Assembly (NCBI GenBank): GCA_023079485.1 | Contig: CM041085.1 | Span: 95,615,115-95,679,114 of the forward strand | Direction of reading: 5' to 3' | Length of the DNA stretch: 64,000 bases | Source of the DNA: Archilochus colubris | Taxonomy: Eukaryota > Chordata > Aves > Apodiformes > Trochilidae | In this document: positions 1 to 13,325 of the stretch, piece after piece | How positions within the stretch are numbered: the stretch's first letter is position 1 | Layout of the letters: each line of letters starts with the position of its first letter | The notes under the pieces: generated by a model | What the model was told of the DNA's origin: nothing | Seen by the model: only the letters and a program-made list of their open reading frames with translations | Database searches by the model: none | Program-made: the position numbers and the translations under genes

Positions 1-1387
1 CACTGCACAAGCAGAAATTAAGACAATTTATCCTTTTTAATTTATGACCTCCTGTTGATTGGATTAAAACTGTGATTGCAAAACAATGAAGAAAGATAAG
101 AAAGGGTGATCTCTCTTGTGCGTGATAAATTAATTCAATTTTTAGTTTGCAGAGTCTGTTTTAGGTTGGATATTTGAAAAAGTTATCAAAGGCCATACAA
201 TCTTGTAAGAAGAGTCTGTTTGTTAACAAGTTATTAATGGTTCATTGATTACATAAATTAAATGTTGCTTTATTTTTTCTGCTCTTTGCATCCTATTTCA
301 TGACTTCTCCAGTTCATCATGACAAGCAAGCAACAGTCACTTGCAAGAGCAATCTATAATACAACATAAACTTTACAGACACTTGTGGGATGCCACACTG
401 TTAAGTCAATGTTTTGATGGATGGCCAGTTGAGTGATAAAGGCCTTTTCTACTGTAGCACTCCTGTACCGCAAGAGAAACACAACAAACTAGCCAGAATG
501 TTCCTGAAATCTCCCCAAAACAAGAAGTAGTAGAATTAAATTTCTGGAAAATATTATATAATTTGCAGTGGTAGAATCTGGTACAACTGGGGCTGTAAAG
601 TACCTTCCAATCTACTTTCCATTTTCATATCCTCACCTCAGAATATTCACCCTCTGGGCTTGATATTCTCCAAGCCTCTGGTGAAAAGTATATTTGTTGG
701 TAAGATATACTTGCGTATATACCTTCTACTGTTTGAATTCAAAAACAATTTTAAGTCTCCATTCTTCCAAGGGCTACTGAACAAGTGTCCCAACAATGCT
801 GTCACAGTGTCAGTCTCAGTTTTGTACAACTTTGATCACTTGTGCAAAAAAGTAAAGGATTCTTCAAAGTAGGCATTTGAGCCAACAACAGAAGTTCTAA
901 TACCCTCAGCAGGATCAGAACCCCTCTCAAATCTTAGCTTAGGTGTGACATGTAGATGATTTTTAGAGAGGAATATATCCTTTATCAAGTTTGTAACACA
1001 TGGGCTGGGTTTTTTCAGTAAAAAATGGGAGTGTCTGAATACTGATTGAGCATGTAAAATACATGCTTAGAAGAAGAGGTGAGTGTGGCTCAGACAGTGC
1101 ATATGAACCAGAGCAGGTCCTGGTCTCTTTATTGTCTCACCTTCAGTTTCGTATTTATTGGTTCAAACTTTTTCCAGTGTTTCTTTCACTCTTTCTTTAA
1201 ATGAGTGAGCAACATTAAAATGATCTAAGGCTTTGAAAGCTGCTTAAAAACTAAACCTCTCTAAAGCCTCATACATTTTACATTTTCTGAAATATTAGCC
1301 TGCCTTATATTAGTTTAAAAATAAATACATAAAAGCTACCATAAATTTCATGGCTAAGTAGCCAGGAAATAGCATAATTTATTAATA
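1..1387. other. AT-rich non-coding sequence, no gene seen
   Basis: This stretch has no recognisable gene, RNA or repeat. Overlapping 60-70 codon open frames occur on both strands around 647-872, as expected by chance, and neither resembles a known protein. A splice-like pair occurs around 1020-1076, but the segment between is closed by stops in all three frames. Confidence 0.6.
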
Positions 1388-1725
1388 CAGAACCATAGAA
1401 TTATAGAAGGGTTTGGGCTGAAGGGGACCTTTATGATCACCTAATTTCAGCCTCTCTCTTCTCTGGACTTGCTTTAAGAGCTCTATATCTTTCTTGTACT
1501 GGGAGCTCCAAAAGTGGACACTGTACTTGAGGTGAGGTCCCACAAGAGCAGATCAGAGGAGGAGAATCAACTCCCTTGACCTGCTGGCCACTCTGCTTTT
1601 GATGCAGCCCAGGATGCAGTTGGCTTTCTGGGCTGCAAGTGCACATTGCTGGCTCATGTTGAGCTTCTCATCAACCAACACTCCCAAATCCATCTCCTCA
1701 GGTACTAGTTCCAACATTTTACTGA
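1388..1725 (-). mobile_element. CR1 LINE fragment, 5'-truncated with internal deletion
   Basis: The left edge (AGAACCATAGAATTATAGAA, then a TTTGGGCTGAAGGGGACC-like block) is the reverse complement of an avian CR1 3' end. After only about 60 bases of 3' sequence the match jumps upstream in the element, so roughly 400-450 bases of the usual 3' region are missing. The remaining part, about 1455-1700, is the reverse complement of the late ORF2 region; on the minus strand it still reads vestiges such as [15 protein letters not shown] (frame 1553-1765). It is a dead, rearranged copy. The right edge is uncertain by about 20-30 bases. Confidence 0.9.
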
Positions 1726-4700
1726 TCACCTTGAAAAGATGAATGAGAAACCAATAACACTGCACTTGACAATAAACTGCTATAATCAGGTGGTAAGGAC
1801 GATAAATATTAATTTATGCTATTGTGTACACAATATAGGGAATTTTTATTGCCATACTAAACACCTCACTAAGGACAGTTAAACCAGATGCAATGCTAGG
1901 ATGATAGAAAAATGTATCTATGCTGATGATCTTCAGACTGGAGGAGGAAGAGGGGTTGATGTATCTGAGCTAAATAATGAAAAGGAACAAATTATCCCTT
2001 GTTTAAAGGGTGCAGTTCTTAGTTCTGTCCTGATGTTTCACACTGCCAAAAGCTTCCCAGTCATACCAAACTATCACAGTGACTAAATGTTCAAAAAAGA
2101 TTTGATAAACATGCTATTTCCCAATTCACTGCAAGTAGTGAATAATCAGATACAAACTCAGTAATTATATACATTTACAAACTTTCAGTTTGCCAGAGTG
2201 ATCAAAGGTGAATCTGCTCAGTGCATTTAAGGTTTGTGTATTCGTTCACCTTACCTGCTCTCTGCCAAGGCAAACCTTTCAAGTACATTGCTCTTGTGCT
2301 TTAATTGCTTTTCACGAAGTCCATCCACCCAGCCTCTTACTTTTTTATTCCTATTTATACCAGTAATAAATTTATCACATTTCTAACCTCTTACTTATTG
2401 TTTATTCCAGTCAGCACACTGAACATATTGCTAAACAGGTTTGAGATGGACTTTACCAGAGTCTGGCAGGGTAACTCCTCACCTTTATTGCTCTATGTGA
2501 TACAGTCACTTGACAGCAAGGTATGGGTCCTTTCCAGTCCTTGTCCCCACATCATTCTGTGCAGCACATGGTACAAGAGAGAGAGGAGAAGTCTGGCAGG
2601 TAGAGCCATTTCCACCCACACTGTCCCCAGCACCTCTGTTAAATACCAAGCTGGCCATCCCAGTAACAACACCTGACTATCTGTAAAAATATTTTGTTTA
2701 ACTGAGGCAGAAGGACCAACTTTTTTCTCCATTACACTTCACCAGAGTGACAGCAAAGTCACATATCCTTAAGCTAATAAGAAGAAAAAGTAGTAGCATG
2801 GGTGCATAAGTGAGCAATATTTTTAGTATATGGACTTGTCAAGCACAGCCACACTTAATAATCCAGATGTTTTACTGACAGTGGTGTCACATACCCTTAA
2901 ATTAATGTATGAGAAAAGAAACAATAGGGAAGAACAGCAGGAAGCAGATGTGACATAGCGAAAACAGAAAATTCGGAAATGGAAAGAGACTGAGAGCATT
3001 CTGCTCAAGAGTCCCTGACAACTGCTTCAGAAGGAAAGCTAATGAAAATTAGTATGACTACTACAAAATGTTTTAACCACCCACCTTAAATTTCAGTCTA
3101 TCTTGACAGTCTTGTGTACATACACATGAATGTAAAGGTCTTCAGAAAGCTGTATGTGTGGCTGAACATGTACTTGTACTGCAAATTTATGCTTCCCCCA
3201 TCCTGTAAACCTAATGTAAGTTCACTAAGTTCTATAAACAAGAGTAAAATTCATCTTCATCTACTTCAGTTTGTCAATATCTGTGTTGAATATCTTATGA
3301 TAACATTCTCTATAAAAGATGGTTTGTAAAGTAGCAATGTTGCTTTCTAGAATAGACATTCCTCTCCTATAAACCAAAGAAATGCTTGAAAAACACTTTT
3401 TGCATTAGTTCACAAGTGAGGTGCAAATGCTGAATACATAGAAATACCTTTTGGTAAGCACTCAAAATTTTGAAATTCATCTGTAAAACTCAGAAATAAT
3501 AAAAATCCAACAAAATAACCAAACAGCTACGCTTACCCTCTTGTATTAGGTTTAGAATTGAATCACAGCAGACACAGAAAACTCAGTTGTACACGGATTT
3601 GAGACAGTACAGCAAAAATGTGCAGTGCCATACATATGTATTAATAAACATACTGCTCACATGTCTACATTGGTCCTTCTCTAACCACGTTCAACTCATT
3701 GCCTCAGGAACTGACTTAAATAGCTTGAATATAAAAGTAAGTTTTGCTTTACTTTATACTTGCATTCTTTGATAGTATTTAATTGTCAGCAATACATTAT
3801 TTTAGAGATCATAAAGTATTTTTTAAAACACAAATATTTAGATATTAAAGAGTTTGGATATTTAAAGTAGAGACTAGAACAGAGATGTCAGACTTTTGAA
3901 CCTGGAGAAATATCTTCTAGCACTGTTCCTAGAAACTCTTACAAAAAAAACTCATCAATGGATGCATTATTGAAGATCTATTAAACAGAGTAACTTTCAA
4001 AATTTTTGAACTTTTTTCCAAATTAAAATACTTTCTTAACACTCATTTCAGAAGAAAGAATAGAAGTATTTACCATCTAAGGATGAAGTATGAAAATTCT
4101 AGTTTGTCAAAAATTCTCACAAATTTTCAAGCTTTCACCAGTTTTTATACATGACGAGTATTGTTATGGTTACAATAGCACTTAAGATGCTTGTCCATCT
4201 TGAATGTAATACACACACTGTTTGCCTTTCAAGCTTTTTCACTTTTGTCATGAGGCCCACTTTTAACACTTTAATGAAGTTTGAATAGACCTGATTGCAC
4301 CCTACATTCTTTGAGAGTACATGTGGTCAGATTTACTGTCATTTCTTCTCCAGGTATCCAGTCTTTCTGGTGGTCTCTGTTCACCCCTGCCCAGGATACT
4401 AACTCTCTTTTGCCCTAAACCAGAACTGAAAGCTCACTTATTTTCTCTCAGGCTCTCAGTCATTCTGATCAGCACCAGAGAACACAGCATTCAAAGAAAA
4501 AGGATCTTGTGTAAAAGGCTTTCAAATGTCATTGTTATGATAAAGTGATACAGATTAAATACAATTTAGATAGCAAGAGTTAGTCATGCAGTGATTCTGC
4601 AGCTGTGGAAAAAGGACTTTACTAGAGCTAAGAAGTAAAAAATTAGGCAATGGCTTTGCCACTGGATGAAATAATAGACCACTACAGAAAACTACAAACC

Positions 4701-5094
4701 AAAGAAATAAGAATCTCTTACCCTTGATACTTCTAATCCACTCTCAATTGCTAAAATGCTTCTGAAAAATCCTCACTGTGTTAGAAAGCCAGTCTTCAGA
4801 ACTAGATTTTAGTAAAAATACCAACCTGGAAATGTACTCACAACATCTTTCAAAGTATGAAAAAACAGAACATTTCCACAAAGCATTATTATTTACATGT
4901 TGTGGATGGGATGGAACTTTTCCAGTGTGTTAGGTCATGTTGCCAAGGGCTGATCACCATAAACACAAAGACCTCAGTGACGACTGGAGAAGCAATGTCA
5001 GGTGGAAGAACCCATTTAACCTAAAGAGTTGAAAGTGGCTTAGTGAATTGGCTGCTCACTAAGCTCACCAGGGCAAGTGATGAAGCCATAGTTA

Positions 5095-5111
5095 TGGGGT
5101 GAAACACCCCA
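5095..5111. repeat. Short perfect hairpin (7-bp stem, 3-nt loop)
   Basis: TGGGGTG at 5095-5101 and CACCCCA at 5105-5111 are reverse complements separated by AAA. It is an isolated short inverted repeat with no evident function. Confidence 0.6.
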
Positions 5112-5502
5112 AGGTGACCCAGCAAAAAGACATACCCTGGCATCACCACTTTGATGGCTGGCTGATGGAATAAGTGTCAAGCAACTGCAAACACGCAGTG
5201 GTTACAGCACATCTGTCTGACAATGCCCTGTGCTTGAACACCACACTTTAATCTTTATACACATTAAATCCTGTTTTTATTTAGTTTCTATGTGGATGCA
5301 GATCTTGTATGAGTTGCGTGGGTCAAGCTAGTGAACACCAAGCTGGACTACATGGCAAATAGGATGAGAAGTTTGACCAAAGCAGGGCTGTGAGCCCCCA
5401 AGACCCCTATGTCCATAAGGAGACCTGGGACCCAGACCAGGGCAACTTGTAGGTAGACCAAGAATCTAAGACCAACTACTGAAGTGATCTGTAGTGTATG
5501 GG

Positions 5503-5625
5503 TGTATATATATATATATGTATATCCATATCTACATGTGTATGAGTGTATATGCATGCATATGAAGGGTGATACAGCTGTGTGTGTATATGTACTTGTA
5601 AGCACATAAATATATATATGCTTAT
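5503..5625. repeat. TA/GT-rich microsatellite region
   Basis: An alternating TA tract (about 5504-5520) is followed by interrupted TG/TA-rich sequence and a second TA tract near 5608-5619. The many short open frames here arise from the low-complexity sequence. Confidence 0.8.
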
Positions 5626-5998
5626 GAGAAACAAGTGCTCAACCTTGGTGAGCCCAGGGTACAGAGCTGAGCAGCCACACTGAACTGATTCTGTAACCTC
5701 AGGCAGCATCCAAAAGAAATAATCAAAGGCTCTGAATATAAAAATCTTTATGTTCACAGACATTGACATAGATATGCTCAGCATCTGATCTGGAAAAGAG
5801 AAAGATATCAAAAAGTAGATGGCTCTTTAAATAAATCATTGAACTAAATGAAGAGGTCACAATGCAGTGGTGAAGAAGTAACAAACAAAAGCAATAAAAG
5901 TTGTTAGATATGGCTTATGGGATGCTAATGGGAAATGAGGCAGGAAAAAAAGGGAAAAAGATTTAGACAAAGGCAGAACTGTGAAAGGACTAATGGAA

Positions 5999-6041
5999 GG
6001 GGGGGGGAAAGAAAAAAAAAAAAAAAAGAAAGAAATAAAAA
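5999..6041. repeat. Polypurine tract (G9 followed by A-rich run)
   Basis: A run of nine G (5999-6007) leads directly into AAAG, a run of 16 A (6012-6027), then GAAA/AATAAA-type sequence. This is low-complexity homopurine DNA. Confidence 0.85.
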
Positions 6042-7356
6042 AGACTAGATGCAACACATTCGGTGTATGGTAGAGTTATATCATCCGTATCCAGAAAGGC
6101 CAATGCAAAGGTGGAAATAATTGGCCATAATAAGAACAGTGTGGAATTATCTACTATTCTAGATAGGAATAAGCAAAAGATATCTGAAATAGGAAACCAT
6201 CAATCATGAAAGAAAAATGGGATTCCCTCAGGGAACATGACCTCCATGGATAATTCTTCTCAGAGAGATTGAAACTATGTGAGTCTTCTTTTCCACAGTT
6301 CCTCAATCTGTGTTTCAATTTATCAGTTACAGTATTACAGACACAGAATCTTAGCACTTGAACTACTTTGCACCAAAGTTTTTGGTAAATTATACTTTTT
6401 TAACAGTACACACTACTCATAGCTCCTGAAATCACAATATCCAGAATCTCCCTTTTGACATACCTGAAATATTTTGAAACATATGAAAATTCTAGTAAAT
6501 ATTTAAACACAGGTATACCAACACTTCAAACCTGAGGTACCATAAATAAATATTAACACTTGTTTAAACAAAGAATAGCCAATTTTGATTAATTCCAAAG
6601 CAAGTAGTCTCCTCCTGAGATTCCAGAAAATTACGGAGTATCTGTTCTGGCAAAAAAGTTACAAGTGAAACATAATGAGAGCCTATTGCTCATCCATCCC
6701 ACGCAGTCCAGTAGGAAATATATTGCTAACATGAAGTTTCATAAAAACTTGTTGATGGTTCTTCTGCACTGCTTTGTTGGAGGGAGCAGTTTATTTAACT
6801 GGAGCTAACTTCTGATCTGTGTTTCAGTCTTGCAGTCTTCAGCTATTTAAGACATAGCTATGATGAGAGGGATGTTTAATTTGTCAGAGCCAAGAGACAA
6901 AATGAACTGTAGTCTCTGAAGAATAACCTTGATACTTTGCCACATGTTCTGTTCTGAGGGTTTTTTTGCTATTTTATACACAACTACATACATGGATTAA
7001 AGGACTGCTTATCATCCTGAGGTTTCTATGAGAACATTTATTTGTCCCACTATTTTATTTTGACAGGTTTTCTGTTGTGCTCTTCTCCCAGCATTCTGAT
7101 TTTTAATATGGTGTCCACAGTTCCCCTACAGGGTAAACAGATGTCAAGGAAAGAAGCTTATGCTCCTAATAGAAGTGTTATAGAGAATTTCATCTTTCTC
7201 TACTTGGTTCTGTAGTCCAAGCAGCTGAACAGTGTCAACCAATTGCTAAACTTCCTAAGCTGGCACAAGCACTGGCAACAGCTCTCTTAGGAGAGGATGA
7301 TGATGGGAAACATGCATTTTTGTACTAAGCCTTTTCTTTGGAGAAAATTTTGGAAA

Positions 7357-7389
7357 TTTAAGCTAGGAAATGTGTATTCCTAGCTTAAA
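7357..7389. repeat. 13-bp perfect inverted repeat with 7-nt loop
   Basis: TTTAAGCTAGGAA (7357-7369) and TTCCTAGCTTAAA (7377-7389) are exact reverse complements around the loop ATGTGTA. Flanking A/T-rich bases allow a weak extension of the stem. It could fold as a hairpin in RNA or extrude as a cruciform. It is too short for a typical microRNA precursor, and no terminal repeats or target duplication mark it as a transposon. Confidence 0.75.
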
Positions 7390-7611
7390 AAATTTAAAGT
7401 GCTCAGGACCAAGTATGTGCCCACATCCTGTAGATACCGCTTGCAGATTCTACTGAAATAGCACTTGTTTTAGGTTTTGGCTTTCTTTTCCCTTTGGACA
7501 GACTCCATTGTTCCCAGTGAAAATTAGGACAAGCTGCTTGATATTCTGAAAAGGTACAAAGATATAAGTAAAAATACAGAAAACCAAAACTATTTCCAGT
7601 GAAGAGCACTA

Positions 7612-7755
7612 GAATCATAGAATGATTTGGGTTGGAAAGGACCTTAATGACCACCTAGTTTCAACCCCACTGCATGGGCAGGGGCACCTCCCACTAGACC
7701 AGGTTGCTCAAAATCCAGTCCAACCTGGCCTTGAACACTTCAGGAACTTCAAGCA
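7612..7755 (-). mobile_element. CR1 LINE 3'-end fragment
   Basis: The segment starts with AGAATCATAGAATG and continues with GGTTGGAAAGGACCTTAATG, then the block containing CCACTAGACCAGGTTGCTCA and CCAACCTGGCCTTGAACACT. This is the reverse complement of about the last 140 bases of an avian CR1. It carries no coding sequence. The 5'-truncated right end is near 7750, where similarity fades. Confidence 0.93.
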
Positions 7756-7849
7756 TTGAAAACACTAACATTATTTTCTCTTGGTTTTGAAAATTATTTC
7801 AATTACATATATTTTTTCTTTTATCTTTGGTAAGATCAGAGGTCAAGTA

Positions 7850-7890
7850 GTGTGTGTGTATATATATATGTACACACATACACATGTCTA
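7850..7890. repeat. GT/TA/CA microsatellite
   Basis: A short GT run, then a TA run, then CA-rich sequence form a compound dinucleotide repeat. Confidence 0.8.
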
Positions 7891-9694
7891 TAATTCACAA
7901 GTAGAGCCAAAGAGGTTCCTAACCTACGTACATGAGTATGTAAATAATTAAGGGTAGCAGAATCAAAATATACTAAGTATTTGTTAAGAAGAAACATATG
8001 TGTGTTGCCTTTTAAATTTTTGAGAATGGAAAAAAAAGGAAGTGTTATACTCCAGAAGAGGTACATTTCCTCTGAATTTAGTACGAAGGAGGAGTACAGC
8101 TTATTCAACATGTTAATAGGAAGAAGAAAATGGACAAGGCTTTTGTGATTAATGCAGTCCAATAGTGTACAGCTGCACTATGTCAGATTTCAGTTTAATA
8201 AAGAGGAACTGATTTAGAATCTAGAGGGAGAAAATAAATTGGCAAAAAAGCTAATGTACTTAATATTTGAATTAATTGGAAGGTTGAGTAATATAAATAA
8301 GCATAATGGACTTCAAAATCCTCAAGTGTCTCTTGAAAAGAAAATCTAAGTTGGAGTAAGAAAGCTAAGGTAGAGATGCTGGAGACAGTGGACGTAGATA
8401 GGCGGTGTTTTGAAGGAGGGGTGATACAGGACCAAGATAGGAGTCACAGCATCTTCAGAGACATTGATGAAGGCAGCTTCTCCTAGCTGGTCCTTCCTAC
8501 AAAATTCCAAGCTCTGCAACTGCCAAGAGCTGCTTTCTTGCATAAAAGAAAGTTGTAGCTGATAATTTCATTGGCAGCATCTGTCTCTTTGAGAGGCAAT
8601 ATTTTCCAATTGCTGCTGAGACAGCCTTAACTTTTGGGAAAACAGAATACAGTCCAACTGGCTATGTCACTCTTAATACTGTCCTGATCAAGTGCAGAAG
8701 AACTAAATGTTCTTGTAAACAGCTACAGAAAAGCTCAGATAATTAAGAACTTGCTAATCTAAGTAACTTGTCTTGCTGAAAGCTGAATCTTTTGCTCTTT
8801 CTGCTATCATCTATGCCATGAGATGTTTCTCATCTTTGTGTGCACACTTCAAAATGTCTTGCTTAGTCTGAAAAAGGTGAAATATTTAGTGTCTTATTAA
8901 AAAAATAAATCTCAGTAAGTAGAGACATAATAACTCATTTTCACTAATCTGAGAGTCACATAGCTCAAAAATATTCCCAAGGCCATATTTTTGTTATCAA
9001 ATGCACAAAGACAAATTATATTTATGTGAAGAAAACAGAGGAGGAAAAGTTCTTTCTGAGATCTTTTCTGTGCTCCAGGAACTCTTTAGTGATCTGAAAG
9101 CAGAAGAGGAATCACAGAACAAGATGATAATGAGCACATATTACTGAGGATAAAGGAGTAGTTTATGTTTATAGCAAACGGAACCCAACAGCCTAGTGTC
9201 TTACTAGAACAAGAAATAGAAGGCAGCTGAAGCAGTCCCTAACTATCCTTAAATGATGCAAACGAAAAGACTTTAAAAGAGAATGGAGACCAAACTACAG
9301 ATTATAAAAAAGGAAGGATAACCTATTATTTCTTTTTTCTAAAATGTTCACATGGAATACGCATTGTGAAGACCTACATTAAATTTAACCAATTTAACAA
9401 GGATAATAAAATCCATTGACAAAGAAAACATGAAAGAAGGTGCAGATCAGTCAAATGTGAACAATAAAGAGGAGAATACTTGGAATTTTTTAGGAACATA
9501 GCCATTGGAATTATGAACATTAGTAAGTAATTATCAAGGATGTGTAGGAGAAGGGGAAAAAATCCACAACAAAAATCCTTGGGGACAACAAAGAATGACC
9601 CAATCAAAGTACTAACTTTGTAATTAAATACTAAACATACCTGTAAGACAGTAAAACAACCCATAGGCATCTGTCCAAAAGAAAGGATGTCAGG
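7891..9694. other. AT-rich sequence, possibly degraded repeat to the right
   Basis: No gene is recognised. The A/G-rich right part (about 8990-9694) may be a further extension of the ancient LINE fossil that follows, but no ORF2 motif can be read with confidence. Confidence 0.4.
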
Positions 9695-10550
9695 CCAGTT
9701 TACTTTTCTTCTTTGAAAAACTAACTGGATAAAGGGGAAGTTGTAGATATGATATATGCTGATTTTTAATTAAAGCTTCTTCTGTAATATTCTTATAAAT
9801 AAGCTAAGGCAGGAGATGTAATCACTGTCGGGTGGGTGGAAAACCAATTGAGAAATTACTCTTGATGATTTGATGTCAGACTGGAGGAGGATTTCAAGTA
9901 GGACTAAATAAAGGACTGCAAGGGCTGAGATCTACCAAGCATTGTCCTCAGTTCTTTTAGTAAATAGCAAAGACCAAATTTGATGGCTACACTAAGTGTG
10001 TAGAGGTTCTAAGTACACTGAAGACTGGAATAAATTTTATTTTTGTGGGTTAAAATTTCAGCAGCTAGCTGGAATTTAGTAGAGACAAGTGAAAAGTGTT
10101 ATACCTAGAAAACAGCTACCAAAGACAGTCATAAGACAAAAAATTAAAGCATAAGCAGCAGCTGAGCAGATAAAGATGCAATAATTGTGCTCAGTTCAGC
10201 AGCAGTGAGCTACAAGAAATGAAGTATCCTTGTTACACAACATTTTAAAGACGACAGAGAAAATGAAGAAAATTGCAGGGAACAGTAAAACAAATTAGAA
10301 AAAGAGTAGAAAATATAACGTGCAAGCAAAGTTTCAAGCAATAGAATCAGATTAACTTCAAGATGAGAGGACTGAGTAGTGACATAGTAATATTCCTCCA
10401 ACATGCACAAATGTGTTATAAACAAAAGAGTGATCAGCTTTGTCAAGTGGCCACAGTAGGGTAGTGAAAAAGATGAACTTTGAAAAAATATTGTCAATTT
10501 TGTACAGTCATAAGCTTTGAAACTGTGAGGGTGAAAGAAATTAGGAATAT
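9695..10550 (+). mobile_element. Ancient decayed CR1-like LINE fossil
   Basis: On the plus strand the sequence follows the order of CR1-type ORF2 despite heavy decay. At about 9743-9778 a stretch reads like the degraded reverse transcriptase segment that normally gives a D-x-x-Y-x-D-F-S-K-A-F pattern. Around 10240-10450 an A-rich stretch beginning CATTTTAAAGACGACAGAG is consistent with the post-RT region that normally encodes an LExVQRRA-like motif followed by an [16 protein letters not shown] motif. Stops and indels occur throughout. Boundaries are approximate; the call rests on colinear similarity recognised by eye, not on an alignment. Confidence 0.6.
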
Positions 10551-13325
10551 TACCAAATAATTTATTTGGAAGATTTTAAGTACAGATACATTTCAGGTCC
10601 AGATTATTTAAGTGTATTTGACCCTGACATGAGTTCAGAGACTGCACTGAGTTGATGTTTATTCTCGATGTTATTGATTTGAATTTGTCATTTGATATCG
10701 ATTTCTACAGATGAATTAAGTACAAGTGAGCAATATACGCCACTTTTAATATCAAAGATTTCTAAACTAGTAACTACTGATGAAGCAAACTCAAGCTTTT
10801 AATTTATTTGAATCATTGGGATGAATCAATTATAGCTGGAGATGCCAGTTTAGCTTCAGGCTTTCAAATGTTTACATAACAATACATCTAAACAACTGGA
10901 CAGTTACTGACTGGGAGGAATATAACGGTACCTTTGCCTTTGAAAAGCTCTTCTGACAAGGCTGATATTGCAGTGAACAGACTGCAAAACTCATCTCATC
11001 AAAATAGGAAGAGGTTGCAGATTTCATTTTTGAAATGACCTAAGCTTCTGAGATAATTGGGACAATGATTTCATCACAAAGAAGGAATGTAGCAAAGCTG
11101 AACCACTCTTGCCCATCCGCTTCCACACTGTTCATTTCTGAACAGTAAGAATTCTGCTTTGATGTCCCTACAATCTGGATTAGACCTGCATAATTACTTT
11201 TTACTGTTTTGCGAACATTCAGCCCAAGAATCAGGCTTTAAATTTTTTTTCACATAAGCACACAGTATACCTTAACAGGGGAAATATTCTTGTTTAACCA
11301 GAACGAGATCCAGACAAACTATCTCAAGCTAACAAACTGGGAACCCCATGAGCTTCACTACATGTGTAACATGTTTGCAAGAATGCATATAGCTCCATTT
11401 ACCAGAGAACAGCAAAGCTTAAGTAAAAGAGGGCTCACTAGTAAATACAACACGGTTCAATAGGAAACTGAAAGAAAAAAACCATCATCAAAAGTTATAA
11501 AATCTGAAAAATACTCAAAGTACTCAAATTTATGTAGAAAGGGATTTAGTGCAGCTACAGCCAAAAGGTCACCATAGCTCCCAGGTAAATAATCAGACAT
11601 TTCTTTTAATATAAATAAAGTGAGAATTCATTTTAAAATTATCTCCTTATGAAGATATATTGCTACTCTTAAGAAAGTGCTTACATAAAGAGTTTTACCC
11701 AGATTCAAATCTGCATTGTTACTGCAATCATAGCCCTGTGTTTGAATAGGTAAACAATCCACATACCTCTAAATGCAGATGAAAACCTATAGCTTACAGA
11801 GGCAGAACTGAGTTAAGCTGTTAGTGTGCTGGAGTGAAAAATATATGAGAGCTCTGTGATTTCTAATATGCCTTTCTGAAGTACACAAAAAGGGAATCAG
11901 AATACCATCAAATGTACCTGTATTGCCTTTTAATTTTTTCTACTAAAACACACCAGTTAATTCAGAGACAAGTTCCTCTTTGTTAGTTTCTGTTGTTTTC
12001 ATCCTCAGTGAATTTAGGAAAGATTTTGTAGGGTAGTATTTAGGAGCTTACTTTTTGGCAAACCAACAGAGAATCAAAAACCCAACGAATTATAGCTTGT
12101 ACTTGACCAGGAACTTCTACAGAAACCATTATTTCTCACAGGAATGTGTGATAAAATGTAAAAATTCCACCTTTAATTAATATTTTTTACTGAGAAACTT
12201 GATTCTTTATCTTGAAGTGGCAAAGTCTTATCAGACATTAATACAATCATGTTAGTTTCTCTTTGGCTTAATGTTTTTCTTTTTTATAAAACTTCGGCTT
12301 ATTTCCATAAAGAAGTCAGACAGCTGTAGCCTTCTGCTTTACAAGACACTTTCAACATCTCCCTATGGTTTTCCTGTGTTAATTTTGCAAAAAGACTAAC
12401 TCTCTTCTATTTTTAAATAAGGTGAGACAAGGAGGTCATATTTGTCATTAAGCTATTGTCAGAGAACATACGACCAAGAATTTGGCTACATTTGAAGTGG
12501 ATGTTCACATATATTTACTCCATTGATTGTTTTACCTGATTACCTTTATCAGCTAAATAAAAACTAAAAATAAAATCTAATATAAAATTAAAGAACCCGA
12601 ACACCATTGGTTTAAATTAAAAAAACCCTACAACTATTACAGTCCAATTGGTACTCATATTTTTTTTACACTGTTAGTACACTTGTAGTAATGGCAGAGA
12701 AGAGAAAAAGTATTGATAATATCCCAGGCTGTGCAATATGAACCATCTACTAGCAGCTATTGAAATACACAAAATAGATCTGTTTATCCAACTCAAGCTT
12801 TGAACAGTTTGTTCCAATTCAGAGAAAGATAAAAAGACATGTAAAACAAACTACAATAGAAAACACATCAAACATTGCAAACATACTGTATTTACTGAAC
12901 AGAAGATTTGATAGACCTATTTAGATTAAGATGTTTGGTTTCGTTTGGATGCGATATGGAAAGGAAAAAAAAGTATCACATTTTTATGTTTTATGCAAAA
13001 AGAAACTTTAAATTAAAGTACTTTCATAACTACTGATATTTCTAAGTACATGAAATTATCCCATTGCTTACTACAGCATAAATACAGGTGACAGTCCTAG
13101 TAAAAGATAATTAGCATATTCAATGATCCATGAAGCACACAGTTTTCAGTACAGAGCTTAATTACCACAGTCCTACGCTAGGCTGGGTATTACATTGAGA
13201 TTTATAAGAAAAGTAAAGGATTATAATCTTGAACGTACTTTTGGCACAAACATATTTTCTAGACTGTTCAAGTAGACTGAGAAATTTAAAAGGTCTTCAT
13301 GATAATGTGCAGTAAAGCCATTCAT
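10551..13325. other. AT-rich non-coding sequence, nothing recognised
   Basis: There is no convincing gene, RNA or interspersed repeat. The sequence is AT-rich with short A or T runs (for example around 12560-12670). Open frames are all short. Confidence 0.55.

Larger units (their letters stand above)
1726..7611. other. AT-rich non-coding sequence with simple repeats
   Basis: No gene or RNA is recognised. The interval holds TA/GT-rich microsatellites near 5500-5625, a G9 plus A-rich tract at 5999-6041, a small hairpin at 5095-5111 and a 13-bp inverted repeat at 7357-7389. The longest open frame (2305-2676, 123 codons) contains no recognisable domain and is overlapped by an opposite-strand frame. 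It is not supported as coding. Confidence 0.55.

Noticed and set aside
1020..1076. Splice-like segment on the plus strand: GGGTTTTTTCAG acceptor and AGAAGAG|GTGAGT donor
   Set aside because: All three frames contain stops between the sites and there is no partner exon. It could only be non-coding and has no other support.
2305..2676. 123-codon plus-strand open frame
   Set aside because: It has no recognisable domain, is overlapped by an opposite-strand frame, and sits in sequence with no splice structure. It is consistent with chance.
5190..5260. Sequence slightly reminiscent of tRNA-derived SINE promoter boxes
   Set aside because: The B-box-like stretch does not match well enough, no cloverleaf can be drawn, and there is no SINE body or tail.
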